Under the pieces are notes generated by a model. The model was not told where the DNA came from, ran no database searches, and worked only from the letters and a program-made list of their open reading frames with translations. Shown one piece after another: positions 33,889 through 42,823 of a DNA stretch of 64,000 bases. Position 1 is the stretch's first letter. The number at the start of each line of letters is the position of its first letter. The stretch is from the NCBI GenBank assembly GCA_017395935.1, contig JAFQNL010000013.1, positions 124,001-188,000 of the forward strand. The letters run 5' to 3'. Position numbers and translations under genes: made by a program. Source of the DNA: Oscillospiraceae bacterium (lineage in GTDB: Bacteria; Bacillota; Clostridia; Oscillospirales; Oscillospiraceae).

Positions 33889-34241
33889 GTCTTTTCTGCC
33901 TGATGCCTGCCAGTTCAGGCAGTCACCGACGCAATACCCGTTATACTGACGGCGTAGGAGCTGCACAGGGGCGCCGTCTTCCAGTTGGTACTGCCGGACT
34001 GCATGGCCGGGCGTACCGGTCCCGTTTGGCCGCTCCAGAGAGCTTTCCCCTCCATGAGGCAGGCCGCTTTGATAAAGGCGCTTCCGGGCGCTCTTCCGCC
34101 CCTGTCCCAGCAAGAAGGAACATCAAAACGCAAGAACATTTTTCTTCTATAATCAACTTTTGTGACTAGTACACATCGTGTATTCGGAATTTTTTGTTCA
34201 AAAAGCGCAGGGAGGTTTTTCTTATGTCCGGAGGATTTTTC
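33889..34241. other. about 350 bases without a supported gene
   Basis: No open frame here has both a ribosome-binding site and a recognisable protein. Three short overlapping minus-strand frames (within 33886-34156) split a GC-rich stretch. The joined product would be about 80 residues, which could be a decayed small gene. No RNA gene or clear repeat is recognised. Confidence 0.4.
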
Positions 34242-34250
34242 TGCTATAAT
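34242..34250 (+). promoter_or_regulatory. extended -10 promoter of the carD-like gene
   Basis: TGcTATAAT with no good -35, followed by AT-rich sequence, about 48 bases before the ATG. Confidence 0.5.
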
Positions 34251-34297
34251 TATTTATAAGATGACCAGCTGTGTTTTGAGGAAAAGGGAGTGTTTCT

Positions 34298-34783
34298 ATG
34301 ATGACCACAGGCTGCCTGATTGTACACGAGACGGCCGGTGTTTGCCGGCTAAATGGTCGGACCCGACTGACCGGTATGAAGGGAGAGTATTATGTACTTA
34401 CTCCCCTCTATCTCAACGACGCCACCTTATATGTGCCCGCAGACAACTCCAAAGTAAAGATCCGACCGGTCATGAGCCGTCAGCAGGCCGAGGAACTTAT
34501 CTCCCGACTTCCCCGCATAGAGCCTGTCTGTTTTGAAAGCCTGAACGATCAGAAGGTCCGCTGCGCTTCTATTCTAAAGTCAGGCGACAGCTACCAGTTG
34601 GCCAGTCTTGTCAAGGCCCTCTATCAGCATCAGCAGCGCAGGAGCCGCCAGAACAAGCGCTCGGCCATTACTGACACCGCCGTGCTCAAAAAAGCGGAGT
34701 CTCTCCTCTTCGGCGAGCTGGCTGCCGCGCTGGAGATCGACTATCCGTCCGTTCTCGACTGCGTTGAGGGGCTCCTGAAATAA
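34298..34783 (+). CDS. CarD family transcriptional regulator
   Basis: A 161-residue protein of the CarD/CdnL family. The N-terminal RNA-polymerase-interacting Tudor-like domain (about 1-58) contains GVCRLNGR, GEYYVLTPLY and the signature TLYVPADN. An all-helical C-terminal DNA-binding domain follows (about 60-161). CarD proteins bind the polymerase beta subunit and stabilise the open promoter complex. Relatives in Clostridia are common near the end of stand-alone transcription units. Start supported by AGGGAG. Confidence 0.88.
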   Translation: MMTTGCLIVHETAGVCRLNGRTRLTGMKGEYYVLTPLYLNDATLYVPADNSKVKIRPVMSRQQAEELISRLPRIEPVCFESLNDQKVRCASILKSGDSYQLASLVKALYQHQQRRSRQNKRSAITDTAVLKKAESLLFGELAAALEIDYPSVLDCVEGLLK

Positions 34784-34795
34784 TCTGATTCAAAA

Positions 34796-34834
34796 AACTC
34801 CCATCCTTCCGGGTCTGTCGGAAAGATGGGAGTT
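34796..34834. terminator. bidirectional terminator after the carD-like gene
   Basis: ACTCCCATC/GATGGGAGT outer stem continuing into TTCCG/CGGAA, with T and A tracts on both sides. Confidence 0.8.
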
Positions 34835-34857
34835 TATTGTTCGATTGCTTGATTATT

Positions 34858-36369
34858 TTATTCTTCCACTGTCCACTCAAAGCCGAGGAAGGAATAGACC
34901 TTTTTCGCCACCGTATGGGAGGCTACCACCACGTTCTCTCCTTCGTCAACTCCCTTAAGGATCTGGACATAGGTGCCGTCCTCCAAGCCGGTCTCTACCG
35001 CGTTGAATCGGTTCAGACCGTCTCCGTAGGAGATCTCTACCGACTTGCTCCCGTCCTCATTGACAAGAACAGCCTCTTTGGGAACCAGAATGGCCGACTC
35101 TTCCTGTTCCAGCACCACAACGCAGCTGCCGGTATCGCCGCTTTCCAGCCCTTCGGCCTCGGTCACCATGATTTGTACCGGGCAGAGGGTCAGGCCGGGA
35201 GTCTCCTCCTCTGCCTTGCCTGTCAGAATCACCTTTCCGGGCACCGTCCGGCCGGCCACAGTGAGCTCAACCGCCTGTCCGGTGGCCACCCGGCTGCAAA
35301 CTTCCTCAGGCAGACTCACCCGGGCATAGAACGCTTCCGTAGACGCAATCCGGCAGAGCTGGCTGCCAGCCTCAGTCTTGTCGCCCGCTTCCAGCACCAG
35401 TTCCCGGATCACACCGGAGCGCTCGGCCATCAGCATAGGCGCATGGAGAAATTCCTGCAGCCGGAAGAGCTCGTCCACCAGCGTCTTTCGTTCCTCCAGA
35501 AGGGCCTGATAGGCCTGGTTCTGCTCAGCCATAATGCAGTAGACCAGCTCATCGCCCTTTTCCACCCAGTCGCCTACGGTGACTTCCAGCTGGGAGACGA
35601 TACACCGCTCACTTTCCAGCAGCCAGGGACTGTTGGAGCAGATCACACCCTGACCCAGTTGGTTCTCTCCCAGAGAGATCCGGGCAGTCTGGCCCAGCGC
35701 GTAGTCAGCGCTGTCGGGGAAGGTAATCTGAAGAAGAGCATTTTCCCGGTCACACAGGGCTACCGTGCCCTCTTCCTGCTGCTCTCCAATAGTAACCGTG
35801 ACCGTCTGTCCTTCTTCCGCCTCTTCGTACAGGGGAATCTCTACCCGGAGCAGCCCGTCGGCAGAGATCTCCAGCAGGCCTCCATAGGCCTCGGCAGCTA
35901 CATCAGATCGATCGCCCCGCTGAACGTAGACAGCCTTGACCAAGCCATCCGTTCCGGAAGTCAAAACGCCGGAGGTTCCGTCATCGGTATTTTCAATGGT
36001 CTTTTCCAGGTCTTCCAGCTGATCCATCCAGCTGTTGACCTGTTTTTCCAGACTTTGCACATCGTAGAGGGCGATCATATCTCCCTCATTCACCCAGTCA
36101 CCCTCTGCCACGGCCAGACTTTCCAGTTTACCCTGATAGGGCAGCCGGACAGACTGACTTTTCGCCTCGGTGACCTGGGCAAGGCCATGAGCGGTCTCAC
36201 GGATAGAGCCCACAAAGGCCTGCTCCGTTTCGACAATGACACTGGTATCTACCCGGGCGCCCCCCTCCTGAATGAAGGGGATCAGGAAGATCACCGCCAG
36301 AATCATGATAGCGCCAATGATCAGCCAGCGGCGCTGGAAGTGCTTTGTCTGCTGCTGTGTTTCTGCCAT
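34858..36369 (-). CDS. HlyD-like periplasmic adaptor (membrane fusion protein)
   Basis: A 503-residue protein anchored by an N-terminal helix (about 14-32, RRWLIIGAIMILAVIFLIPF). It has two biotinyl-lipoyl-like segments, near 70-100 (LPYQGKLESLAVAEGDWVNE) and near 245-325 (ERSGVIRELVLEAGDKTEAG), around a coiled region, then barrel-like domains. This is the layout of HlyD/MacA-type adaptors for ABC exporters. No ATPase or permease is encoded nearby, so it is either an orphan or works with a distant transporter. Confidence 0.8.
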   Translation of the reverse strand: MAETQQQTKHFQRRWLIIGAIMILAVIFLIPFIQEGGARVDTSVIVETEQAFVGSIRETAHGLAQVTEAKSQSVRLPYQGKLESLAVAEGDWVNEGDMIALYDVQSLEKQVNSWMDQLEDLEKTIENTDDGTSGVLTSGTDGLVKAVYVQRGDRSDVAAEAYGGLLEISADGLLRVEIPLYEEAEEGQTVTVTIGEQQEEGTVALCDRENALLQITFPDSADYALGQTARISLGENQLGQGVICSNSPWLLESERCIVSQLEVTVGDWVEKGDELVYCIMAEQNQAYQALLEERKTLVDELFRLQEFLHAPMLMAERSGVIRELVLEAGDKTEAGSQLCRIASTEAFYARVSLPEEVCSRVATGQAVELTVAGRTVPGKVILTGKAEEETPGLTLCPVQIMVTEAEGLESGDTGSCVVVLEQEESAILVPKEAVLVNEDGSKSVEISYGDGLNRFNAVETGLEDGTYVQILKGVDEGENVVVASHTVAKKVYSFLGFEWTVEE

Positions 36370-36502
36370 GATTCCTCCTTTCCCGGGGATCTCCCGTTAT
36401 CGTTCGGACCTGATTGTAGCATAAAATAATGAAGGTCCTCTTAAACTTTTCTGATAGAGCGCTGATCTTTTCCCGGTCAGACGGGATAGACGCGCTGCTC
36501 TG

Positions 36503-38272
36503 TTACATTCGGTCGGGAGCGGAGAAGCCCAGCAGATCAATTGCGGTCTCCAGCACATGAAGAACCAGTTTGATCAGAGCAATAAAGCCGGCCTGACGGA
36601 CAGGGTCAGACTCCTTCATGATATTGTGCTCCACATAGAACTGGTTCAGAGCGCCGGTCAGGTCGTAAATATACCGGCAGAGGCGGTTGGGCGCCTTCTG
36701 CTCATAGGCCTCATAGACAGCCTCATTGAAGCGGCAGAGAGTGAGGGCCAGTCCGGTCTCGCTTTCCGACCGGGAGGGGAGAATGGCGCCGGTCTCAGCC
36801 TCGGGATGAGCGGCAGCGTACTTGGCCAGGATGGACTTAATCCGGACCATGGTATACATGATATAGGGACCGGTGTTGCCCTCAAAGGCGGCAAACTTAT
36901 CCAGATCGAAGATATAATCCTTATAGGGCTGGTTGGACAGGTCGCCGTACTTGATGGCGGCCACGCTGACTTTCCGGGCAATCTCCTGTCCCTCTTCCTC
37001 GCTGATAGTGCCGTTGGACATGACCTTCTGATAGACCGTATCCTTGACCTCACCGATCAGCTTTTCCAGACGAAGAACACCGCCGTCACGGGTCTTATAG
37101 GGCTTGCCGTCTTTGCCGTTCATGGTGCCGAAGCCGATAAACTCCAGGCTGCACTTATCCTTATCCACCAGACCAGTCTTATAGGCGCAGCGGAAGACAC
37201 GGACAAAGTGGAGTTCCTGCCGCTTGTCAGTCAGATAGATCATCCGGTCAGGCTGGAAGTCCTGCTGGCGCTGAATAATCGTGGCAAGGTCGGTCGTCTC
37301 ATACTGAGCTGCGCCGTCGGACTTGAGAATCAGGCAGGGAGGCACTTCCCGGGCGTCCTCTTCCTCCTGCACGTCAACAACCAGCGCGCCGTCGCTGAGA
37401 TAGGCGTAGCCCTTGTCCTTCATTTCCTCCACCATGGCAGGAATATAGGCCTGACAGTCGCTTTCACCGTACCAGAGGTCAAAGTCCACATCCAGCTTCT
37501 TATAGTTGGCCTTCAGATCGGAGACAGAGACGTTGACGATATGCTTCCAAAGAGCCCGGTAACCCCGGCGGCCGCTCTGGAGCTCAGAGGTGGCGTTCTG
37601 GGCCAGCTTCTTGTACTCAGCATCCACCTTGCAGCGGGCACTTGCGGCAGGATAGATCTCCTCCAGATCAGAGATGGAGAAGGGAGGCTGGACAGGATAC
37701 TCCCCCTGGAAGTCGGGATCGAAGTAAGGCAGATCGGGCTGGCGCTGCCGGAGTTCGGTAATGATCTGGCCCATCTGCAGACCCCAGTCGCCCAGATGGA
37801 CGTCGCCGATAACCTTGTTGCCCATAAAGCGGCAGATCCGCTTAATACTCTCGCCGATGACAGCAGAGCGGAGATGGCCTACGTGCAGAGGCTTTGCCAC
37901 GTTGGGTCCGCCGTAGTCAACAATAATAGTCAGAGGCTTTTCCTCCTGCTCCACGCCGCGGAGGGGATCCGCTTCCAGCTGGGAGAGAAGCTGTGCCAGA
38001 TAGTCCGGATGCAGGTCCATGTTGATATAGCCGGGACGGACCATCTCCAGTTTGGCAAACATGGGATGCTGGCCAATGGCGTCCACCACGGCCTGAGCGA
38101 TCATAAAGGGGGCTTTCCGGTACTGCTTGGCACCGGCCATGGCACCATTGCACTGATACTGGCACAGGTCAGGACGGTTGGAAACTACCACCCGGCCGAG
38201 GGAGGGATCGTACCCGGCCTTTTCAAAGCCTTCAGAAACCACGAGAGAAATTTGATCAATTAGCTTTTTCAT
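36503..38272 (-). CDS. argS: arginyl-tRNA synthetase
   Basis: A 589-residue class I aminoacyl-tRNA synthetase that charges tRNA-Arg. It has the N-terminal additional domain (1-100), the HIGH motif as HVGH at residues 130-133 and the IVDYGGPNVAKPLHVGHL signature. In place of KMSK it has GKPYKTRDGG, normal for many ArgS enzymes. The anticodon-binding helical domain ends the protein (about 460-589, with FNEAVYEAYEQKAPNRLCRY). Promoter at 38388-38417. No T-box leader is visible. Confidence 0.95.
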   Translation of the reverse strand: MKKLIDQISLVVSEGFEKAGYDPSLGRVVVSNRPDLCQYQCNGAMAGAKQYRKAPFMIAQAVVDAIGQHPMFAKLEMVRPGYINMDLHPDYLAQLLSQLEADPLRGVEQEEKPLTIIVDYGGPNVAKPLHVGHLRSAVIGESIKRICRFMGNKVIGDVHLGDWGLQMGQIITELRQRQPDLPYFDPDFQGEYPVQPPFSISDLEEIYPAASARCKVDAEYKKLAQNATSELQSGRRGYRALWKHIVNVSVSDLKANYKKLDVDFDLWYGESDCQAYIPAMVEEMKDKGYAYLSDGALVVDVQEEEDAREVPPCLILKSDGAAQYETTDLATIIQRQQDFQPDRMIYLTDKRQELHFVRVFRCAYKTGLVDKDKCSLEFIGFGTMNGKDGKPYKTRDGGVLRLEKLIGEVKDTVYQKVMSNGTISEEEGQEIARKVSVAAIKYGDLSNQPYKDYIFDLDKFAAFEGNTGPYIMYTMVRIKSILAKYAAAHPEAETGAILPSRSESETGLALTLCRFNEAVYEAYEQKAPNRLCRYIYDLTGALNQFYVEHNIMKESDPVRQAGFIALIKLVLHVLETAIDLLGFSAPDRM

Positions 38273-38387
38273 AGCAATTCCTCACAAAATATTCACAAAT
38301 TCATGTTAAAGTAAGTAATGACAAGGAACGTTCGGCCTTTTTTCTCCCCTGTCCGGGGATCAGGGCCTATTTTGCCATATTGCCTTT

Positions 38388-38417
38388 AGTATAACCCATG
38401 ACCAATCAAACTGTCAA
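38388..38417 (-). promoter_or_regulatory. promoter of argS
   Basis: Minus-strand TTGACA (38412-38417) and TATACT (38388-38393) with an 18-base spacer. The leader of about 105 bases holds a small GC-rich hairpin but no T-box sequence. Confidence 0.7.
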
Positions 38418-38441
38418 CGCAGAACCAAAGGCACCCTTCTC

Positions 38442-38469
38442 TTGCATTTTTTATTCATTCCGCTATAAT
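38442..38469 (+). promoter_or_regulatory. promoter of the alcohol dehydrogenase operon
   Basis: TTGCAT (38442-38447) and TATAAT (38464-38469) with a 16-base spacer, about 38 bases before the ATG. Confidence 0.65.
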
Positions 38470-38507
38470 ATTCTTGGTTTACAATACCCGTCTGTGAGGT
38501 GCTAGAT

Positions 38508-39683
38508 ATGAACGGCTTTACTTTTTACAGTCCCACCAAGGTAGTTTTCGGTCCTGGCAGCTGCGACCAGGCCGGCGCTTTGCTCAAGGAGCACGGCGCT
38601 TCCCGAGTTCTGGTTCTCTACGGCGGCGGATCGGTCGTCCGTAACGGCGTTCTGGACCGGGTGACGGCCTCTCTGGAAAAGAGCGGTCTTTCCTGGCAGT
38701 GCGTCGGCGGCATCCAGCCCAACCCCCGGCTGGCTCTGGCTCAGGAGATTGCTGACAACGCCCGGGACAAAGGCTTTGACTTCCTGCTGGCCGTCGGCGG
38801 CGGATCGGTATTGGATACCATGAAGGGGGTCTCCATGTCTCTGGCCTGCGGCGGCGATATTTGGGATTTCTTTGACGGCTCCCGGAAGGTCACGGCTGCC
38901 ATCCCCATGGCAAGTATTATTACTCTGGCAGCCGCCGGCAGCGAGACCAGCGACTCGGCTGTGCTCACCAATGAAGCGCTGGGGTGGAAGAAGGGCTGCG
39001 GCACTCCCTACAACCGCCCTGTCTTTGCCATTATGGATCCCGAACTCACCTACACCCTGCCCGCGCATCAGACCGCCTGCGGCGTAGCCGATATTATGAT
39101 GCACACGCTGGAGCGCTATTTTTCCACCAATAAGACTGACTATCTCACCGACGCCATTGCCGAGGCTCTGCTCCGGGACGTAATGGAGGCCGGTCTGCTG
39201 GCTCTGGCCGAACCGGAAAACTATGTGGCCCGAAGCGAAATCATGTGGTGCGGCAGTCTTTCGCACAACGATCTCACCGGTCTGGGCCACCCCAAGGATT
39301 TCTCCGTCCATCAGCTGGGGCATGAGCTGTCTGCCATGTTTGACATCCCCCACGGCGAGAGTCTGACCATTATGTGGGCTACCTGGGCCCGGTATGTCTG
39401 CCCGACAGATCCCGGCCGCTTCGCTCAGCTGGGCCGGAAAGTACTCAATATCACCGAGTCCGACGACACTCTGGCCGCTCAGATGACGATCAATGGCTTT
39501 GAGGCCTACTTCCAGCGTATCGGAATGGCCGTTTGTTTTAGCGATCTGATCGGCGTCCAGTCTGACGAGGTGGTGGCCGATCTGGCCGAGCGCTGCTCCT
39601 GGAAGGGGAAGCGGACCGTCGGCGTCTTCCGTCCCATCGTCCGGGAGGATATGCTGGCCCTCTATCAGGCTGCCAACCGCTGA
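38508..39683 (+). CDS. iron-containing alcohol dehydrogenase (butanol dehydrogenase-like)
   Basis: A 391-residue group III alcohol dehydrogenase. The nucleotide-binding motif is GGGSVLDTMKGV, and likely metal ligands are the Asp and His of DIMMHTLERYF and the histidines of HQLGHELSAMF and HGESLTIMW. Its overall pattern is closest to BdhA/YqhD-type NAD(P)H-dependent reductases of short aldehydes; a role in butanol or general aldehyde reduction is plausible in a butyrate producer. The ATG at 38508 follows GAGGTG. Its stop shares one base with the next ATG. Confidence 0.88.
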   Translation: MNGFTFYSPTKVVFGPGSCDQAGALLKEHGASRVLVLYGGGSVVRNGVLDRVTASLEKSGLSWQCVGGIQPNPRLALAQEIADNARDKGFDFLLAVGGGSVLDTMKGVSMSLACGGDIWDFFDGSRKVTAAIPMASIITLAAAGSETSDSAVLTNEALGWKKGCGTPYNRPVFAIMDPELTYTLPAHQTACGVADIMMHTLERYFSTNKTDYLTDAIAEALLRDVMEAGLLALAEPENYVARSEIMWCGSLSHNDLTGLGHPKDFSVHQLGHELSAMFDIPHGESLTIMWATWARYVCPTDPGRFAQLGRKVLNITESDDTLAAQMTINGFEAYFQRIGMAVCFSDLIGVQSDEVVADLAERCSWKGKRTVGVFRPIVREDMLALYQAANR

Positions 39684-40555
39684 TGTTTGGCTACGTGGTG
39701 GCCGATTCGGCCATATTGACCGACGAGGCCCGGCAGCGCTATCAAAGCGTCTACTGCGGTCTCTGCCGGAGTATCGGGCGGCGTCACGGCCAGGCGGCCA
39801 GAATGACACTGACCTATGATATGACCTTTCTTATTCTGCTCCTCTCCTCCCTCTACGAGCCCGAGGAGCATATGGGCAGCAGCCGCTGTCTTCCCCATCC
39901 CGTCCATCCCCGCCCCTGGTCGGAAAGCGCTATCACCGACTATGCCGCCGACATGAATGTGGCCCTGGCCTACTATAACTGTCTGGACGACTGGCAGGAC
40001 GACCGGGATCCGGTCAAGCTGGCGGCAGCCAAGGCCCTGGAAGGGGCCTACCGGAAAATCCGCTCAGACTGGCCCCGACAGTGTCAGGCCATTGAGCAGG
40101 AACTGACCGCTCTGTCCCAGCTGGAAAAGGCGGGCAGTTCCGATCTGGACGCCGCCTGCCAGTCCTTTGGGCGGCTCATGGCCCAGCTTTTCATCCTCTA
40201 TGACGACCGCTGGGCGCCCGAACTGACGCTGATGGCTAATCGGCTTGGACAGTTCATCTATCTCATGGACGCCCACCTGGACCGGGAAGAGGATGAGAAA
40301 AAGGGGCACTACAACCCTATTCTTACCTTCGAAGCGAAACACGGACCCTTTGACCCTATGGGAACTCTGACTATGCTCATCGGTGAATGCACCTTGGCCT
40401 TTGAGCGGCTCCCGCTGGAACAGGATATGAATCTGCTGCGCAATATCCTCTACTCCGGTGTCTGGGTCCGATACGCCATGCAGCTGCAAAAGAAACAGAA
40501 GAAATTATCCAACCAGCAGGCAGACTCTCCCCCCGCTTCCAAGTCTGATCCCTGA
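39683..40555 (+). CDS. DUF5685 family protein
   Basis: A 290-residue, mostly helical protein. The N-terminal VYCGLCRSIGRRHG (about 24-37) and DWQDD motifs, with the later LMDAHLDREEDEKKGHYNP, fit the DUF5685 family. The cysteines of CGLC and the DDxxD-like DWQDD recall metal-binding or isoprenoid-synthase-like folds, but no function is established. The start overlaps the upstream stop (TGATG), and the J-domain gene follows after 29 bases, a repeated clostridial neighbourhood. Confidence 0.8.
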   Translation: MFGYVVADSAILTDEARQRYQSVYCGLCRSIGRRHGQAARMTLTYDMTFLILLLSSLYEPEEHMGSSRCLPHPVHPRPWSESAITDYAADMNVALAYYNCLDDWQDDRDPVKLAAAKALEGAYRKIRSDWPRQCQAIEQELTALSQLEKAGSSDLDAACQSFGRLMAQLFILYDDRWAPELTLMANRLGQFIYLMDAHLDREEDEKKGHYNPILTFEAKHGPFDPMGTLTMLIGECTLAFERLPLEQDMNLLRNILYSGVWVRYAMQLQKKQKKLSNQQADSPPASKSDP

Positions 40556-40584
40556 CCCCCGTCCCCTAAGGAGGAACACCCGAC

Positions 40585-41301
40585 ATGATCCAGGATCCTT
40601 ATCAGGTCTTGGGCGTCTCCCGCGACGCCTCGCCTGACGAGATCAAAAAGGCATACCGCAAGCTGGCCAAGCAGTATCATCCTGACCTGCACCCCAACGA
40701 TCCGGAGGCAGCCCGCAAGATGAACGAGGTCAACGCCGCCTATGACCAGATCAACAATCCCCAGAAATATCAGCAGGCCCAGAATTCCGGCAACCCCTAC
40801 GGCGGAAATCCCTATAGCTCCTACGGCGGCAGCCCCTTCGGCAGCGGCTTCTATGGCGACCCCTTCTCCGCCTTCTACGGCCAGCAACAACAGCGTCAGC
40901 AGCAGTATCAGAGCGACTACGAAGAGTCCTCGGATCTGAAGGCAGCCTACCACTTCATTCAGGCCGGCCACTACACTGACGCGCTGAATGTGCTTGAGCG
41001 TATGTCCATCAAGGAACGCACTGCCCGCTGGTATTATCTTTCCGGCCTTGCCAACTCCGGTCTGGGCAATAAGATCCTCGCGCTGCAGCAGCTCCAGCGG
41101 GCCTGCCAGATGGATCCGGGCAACATGGAGTATCAGATCGCCCTTCAGCGAATTCAGCAGGGAGGCCAGTACTATCAGAATGCCAACGCCGAGTTCTGTC
41201 CTGCCGGATCCTTCCATTCCCTGTGCAGCATGTGCCTGCTCATGAACCTGTGCTTCGGTGGTCGGATGTGCGGATGCTACTATCCGCTGCTGTGCTGCTG
41301 A
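40585..41301 (+). CDS. J-domain protein with cysteine-rich tail
   Basis: A 238-residue protein. The J domain is at residues 1-58 with HPD at 32-34, followed by a Gly/Tyr/Gln-rich linker (60-110) and a TPR-like helical region (about 115-190, SSDLKAAYHFIQAGHYTDAL). The last 35 residues carry eight cysteines and end in LLCC. It lacks the DnaJ zinc finger and client-binding domains, so it is a specialised DnaK co-chaperone, not DnaJ itself. Position beside DUF5685 suggests a joint role; the hydrophobic Cys-rich tail may bind metal or membrane. Confidence 0.85.
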   Translation: MIQDPYQVLGVSRDASPDEIKKAYRKLAKQYHPDLHPNDPEAARKMNEVNAAYDQINNPQKYQQAQNSGNPYGGNPYSSYGGSPFGSGFYGDPFSAFYGQQQQRQQQYQSDYEESSDLKAAYHFIQAGHYTDALNVLERMSIKERTARWYYLSGLANSGLGNKILALQQLQRACQMDPGNMEYQIALQRIQQGGQYYQNANAEFCPAGSFHSLCSMCLLMNLCFGGRMCGCYYPLLCC

Positions 41302-41325
41302 TTGCCGCCCTTGAAAGGAGCTCTT

Positions 41326-42774
41326 ATGTCTGTTTTATCCGCGCTGGAACCCAAAAGCGTCTTTTCTTACTTTGAGACCATCTGTTCCATCCCCCATCCT
41401 TCCGGCCAGGAAGGGCTGCTGGCGGACTATATTGTCCGGTTTGCTCAGGAGAGGGGTCTGGAGCATTACCGGGACGAGCTGCACAATGTCGTTGTCATCA
41501 AAGAGGCTACCGCCGGCTACGAGCAGGAGGAGCCCATCATTCTTCAGGGTCATCTGGACATGGTCTGCGAGCAGTCCTCCGACCGGAATATCGACTTCTC
41601 TTCCGAAGGCCTTGACCTCTACATTGAAGACGGCTGCATTGCTGCCCGGGGCACTACGCTGGGCGGCGACGACGGCATCGCTGTAGCCTATGCGCTGGCC
41701 CTGCTGGATGCGGAAGATATCCCCCATCCCCGGCTGGAAGTAGTCCTCACCGTCTCAGAAGAGGTCGGCATGGAGGGCGCTGCCGCCATCGACCTGTCCA
41801 TGCTTCGGGGCCACAAGGTGCTCAATCTGGACAGCGAAGAAGAAGGCCAGATCATGGCCAGCTGCGCCGGCGGCTGCCGGGTCGACTGTCAGCTGCCTGT
41901 GGAGCGGACTGAGCTGGAGGGCCAGCTCTGCGTCATTACCGTCTCCGGCCTGACCGGCGGCCATTCGGGCGCCGAGATCCACAAGAGACGGGGCAACGCC
42001 AGCCGTGTACTCACCCGGCTTCTGGTAGAGCTGGGCCGGCAGATCTCCTTCTCGCTGGTCTCTCTGGAAGGCGGCAGCAAGGACAACGCTATTCCCCGGG
42101 AGGCCAAGGCTCAGATCGTCCTGTCTTCCAAACTGCTTCCCGCCCTCAGCGCCGCTCTGCCCCGCTGCCGGGATATTGCCGCTGCCCCCTATCTGGAAAC
42201 CGATCCAAATCTGGAGGTCAAGCTCACTCCCATGGGCCATGGTCTGCACAAGGTTATGTCCTCTCATTCCGGCCAGCTGGTACTGACCACCATCCAGTTC
42301 CTCCCCGACGGCGTTCAGGCCATGAGTCAGGACATTGAAGGGCTGGTTGAAACATCGTTGAATCTGGGCGTCATGAGCACCAGAGACAGCTATGTCCAGC
42401 TCCGCTTCAGTGTCCGCTCCTCCAAACTGGCCGCCAAGGATGAGCTCAAGCACCATCTCTACAAAACCGTCACCGCTCTGGGCGGAAAAGTCTTTTTTGC
42501 AGGAGACTATCCTCCCTGGGAGTTCCGGAAGGACTCGCCTCTGCGGGACGATATCTGCGCCCTTTACGAGCGGCTTTATCAGGAGAAGGCCAGAGTTGTA
42601 GCCATCCACGCCGGGCTGGAGTGCGGTATGCTGTCGGAGAAGATCGCCGACATGGACGCCGTCTCCATCGGCCCGAATATGCACGATATCCACACCACAG
42701 AGGAACGGCTGGAGATTGACTCTGTCCGCCGGACCTGGGAGCTGCTGCTGGAGATTCTGGCGCTGAAGCACTGA
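41326..42774 (+). CDS. pepD: aminoacyl-histidine dipeptidase (PepD/cytosol nonspecific dipeptidase)
   Basis: A 482-residue M20-family metallopeptidase. Metal-binding residues are seen in LQGHLDMVC, TLGGDDGIAVAYA, SEEVGMEGA and the late NMHDIHTTEE; a lid domain is inserted in the middle (about 200-390, TGGHSGAEIHKRRGNA). It cleaves dipeptides such as Xaa-His in the cytoplasm. AAAGGAG lies nine bases before the ATG at 41326. It follows the J-domain gene after 24 bases, so it is probably in the same transcript. Confidence 0.92.
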   Translation: MSVLSALEPKSVFSYFETICSIPHPSGQEGLLADYIVRFAQERGLEHYRDELHNVVVIKEATAGYEQEEPIILQGHLDMVCEQSSDRNIDFSSEGLDLYIEDGCIAARGTTLGGDDGIAVAYALALLDAEDIPHPRLEVVLTVSEEVGMEGAAAIDLSMLRGHKVLNLDSEEEGQIMASCAGGCRVDCQLPVERTELEGQLCVITVSGLTGGHSGAEIHKRRGNASRVLTRLLVELGRQISFSLVSLEGGSKDNAIPREAKAQIVLSSKLLPALSAALPRCRDIAAAPYLETDPNLEVKLTPMGHGLHKVMSSHSGQLVLTTIQFLPDGVQAMSQDIEGLVETSLNLGVMSTRDSYVQLRFSVRSSKLAAKDELKHHLYKTVTALGGKVFFAGDYPPWEFRKDSPLRDDICALYERLYQEKARVVAIHAGLECGMLSEKIADMDAVSIGPNMHDIHTTEERLEIDSVRRTWELLLEILALKH

Positions 42775-42823
42775 GGGTGCCTTCCGCTCCCGTTTACAAC
42801 AAATGAATGAGGAGATAATCGTT

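Noticed and set aside
38273..38411. T-box leader upstream of argS
   Set aside because: No T-box sequence or specifier stem is visible; only a small GC-rich hairpin is present.
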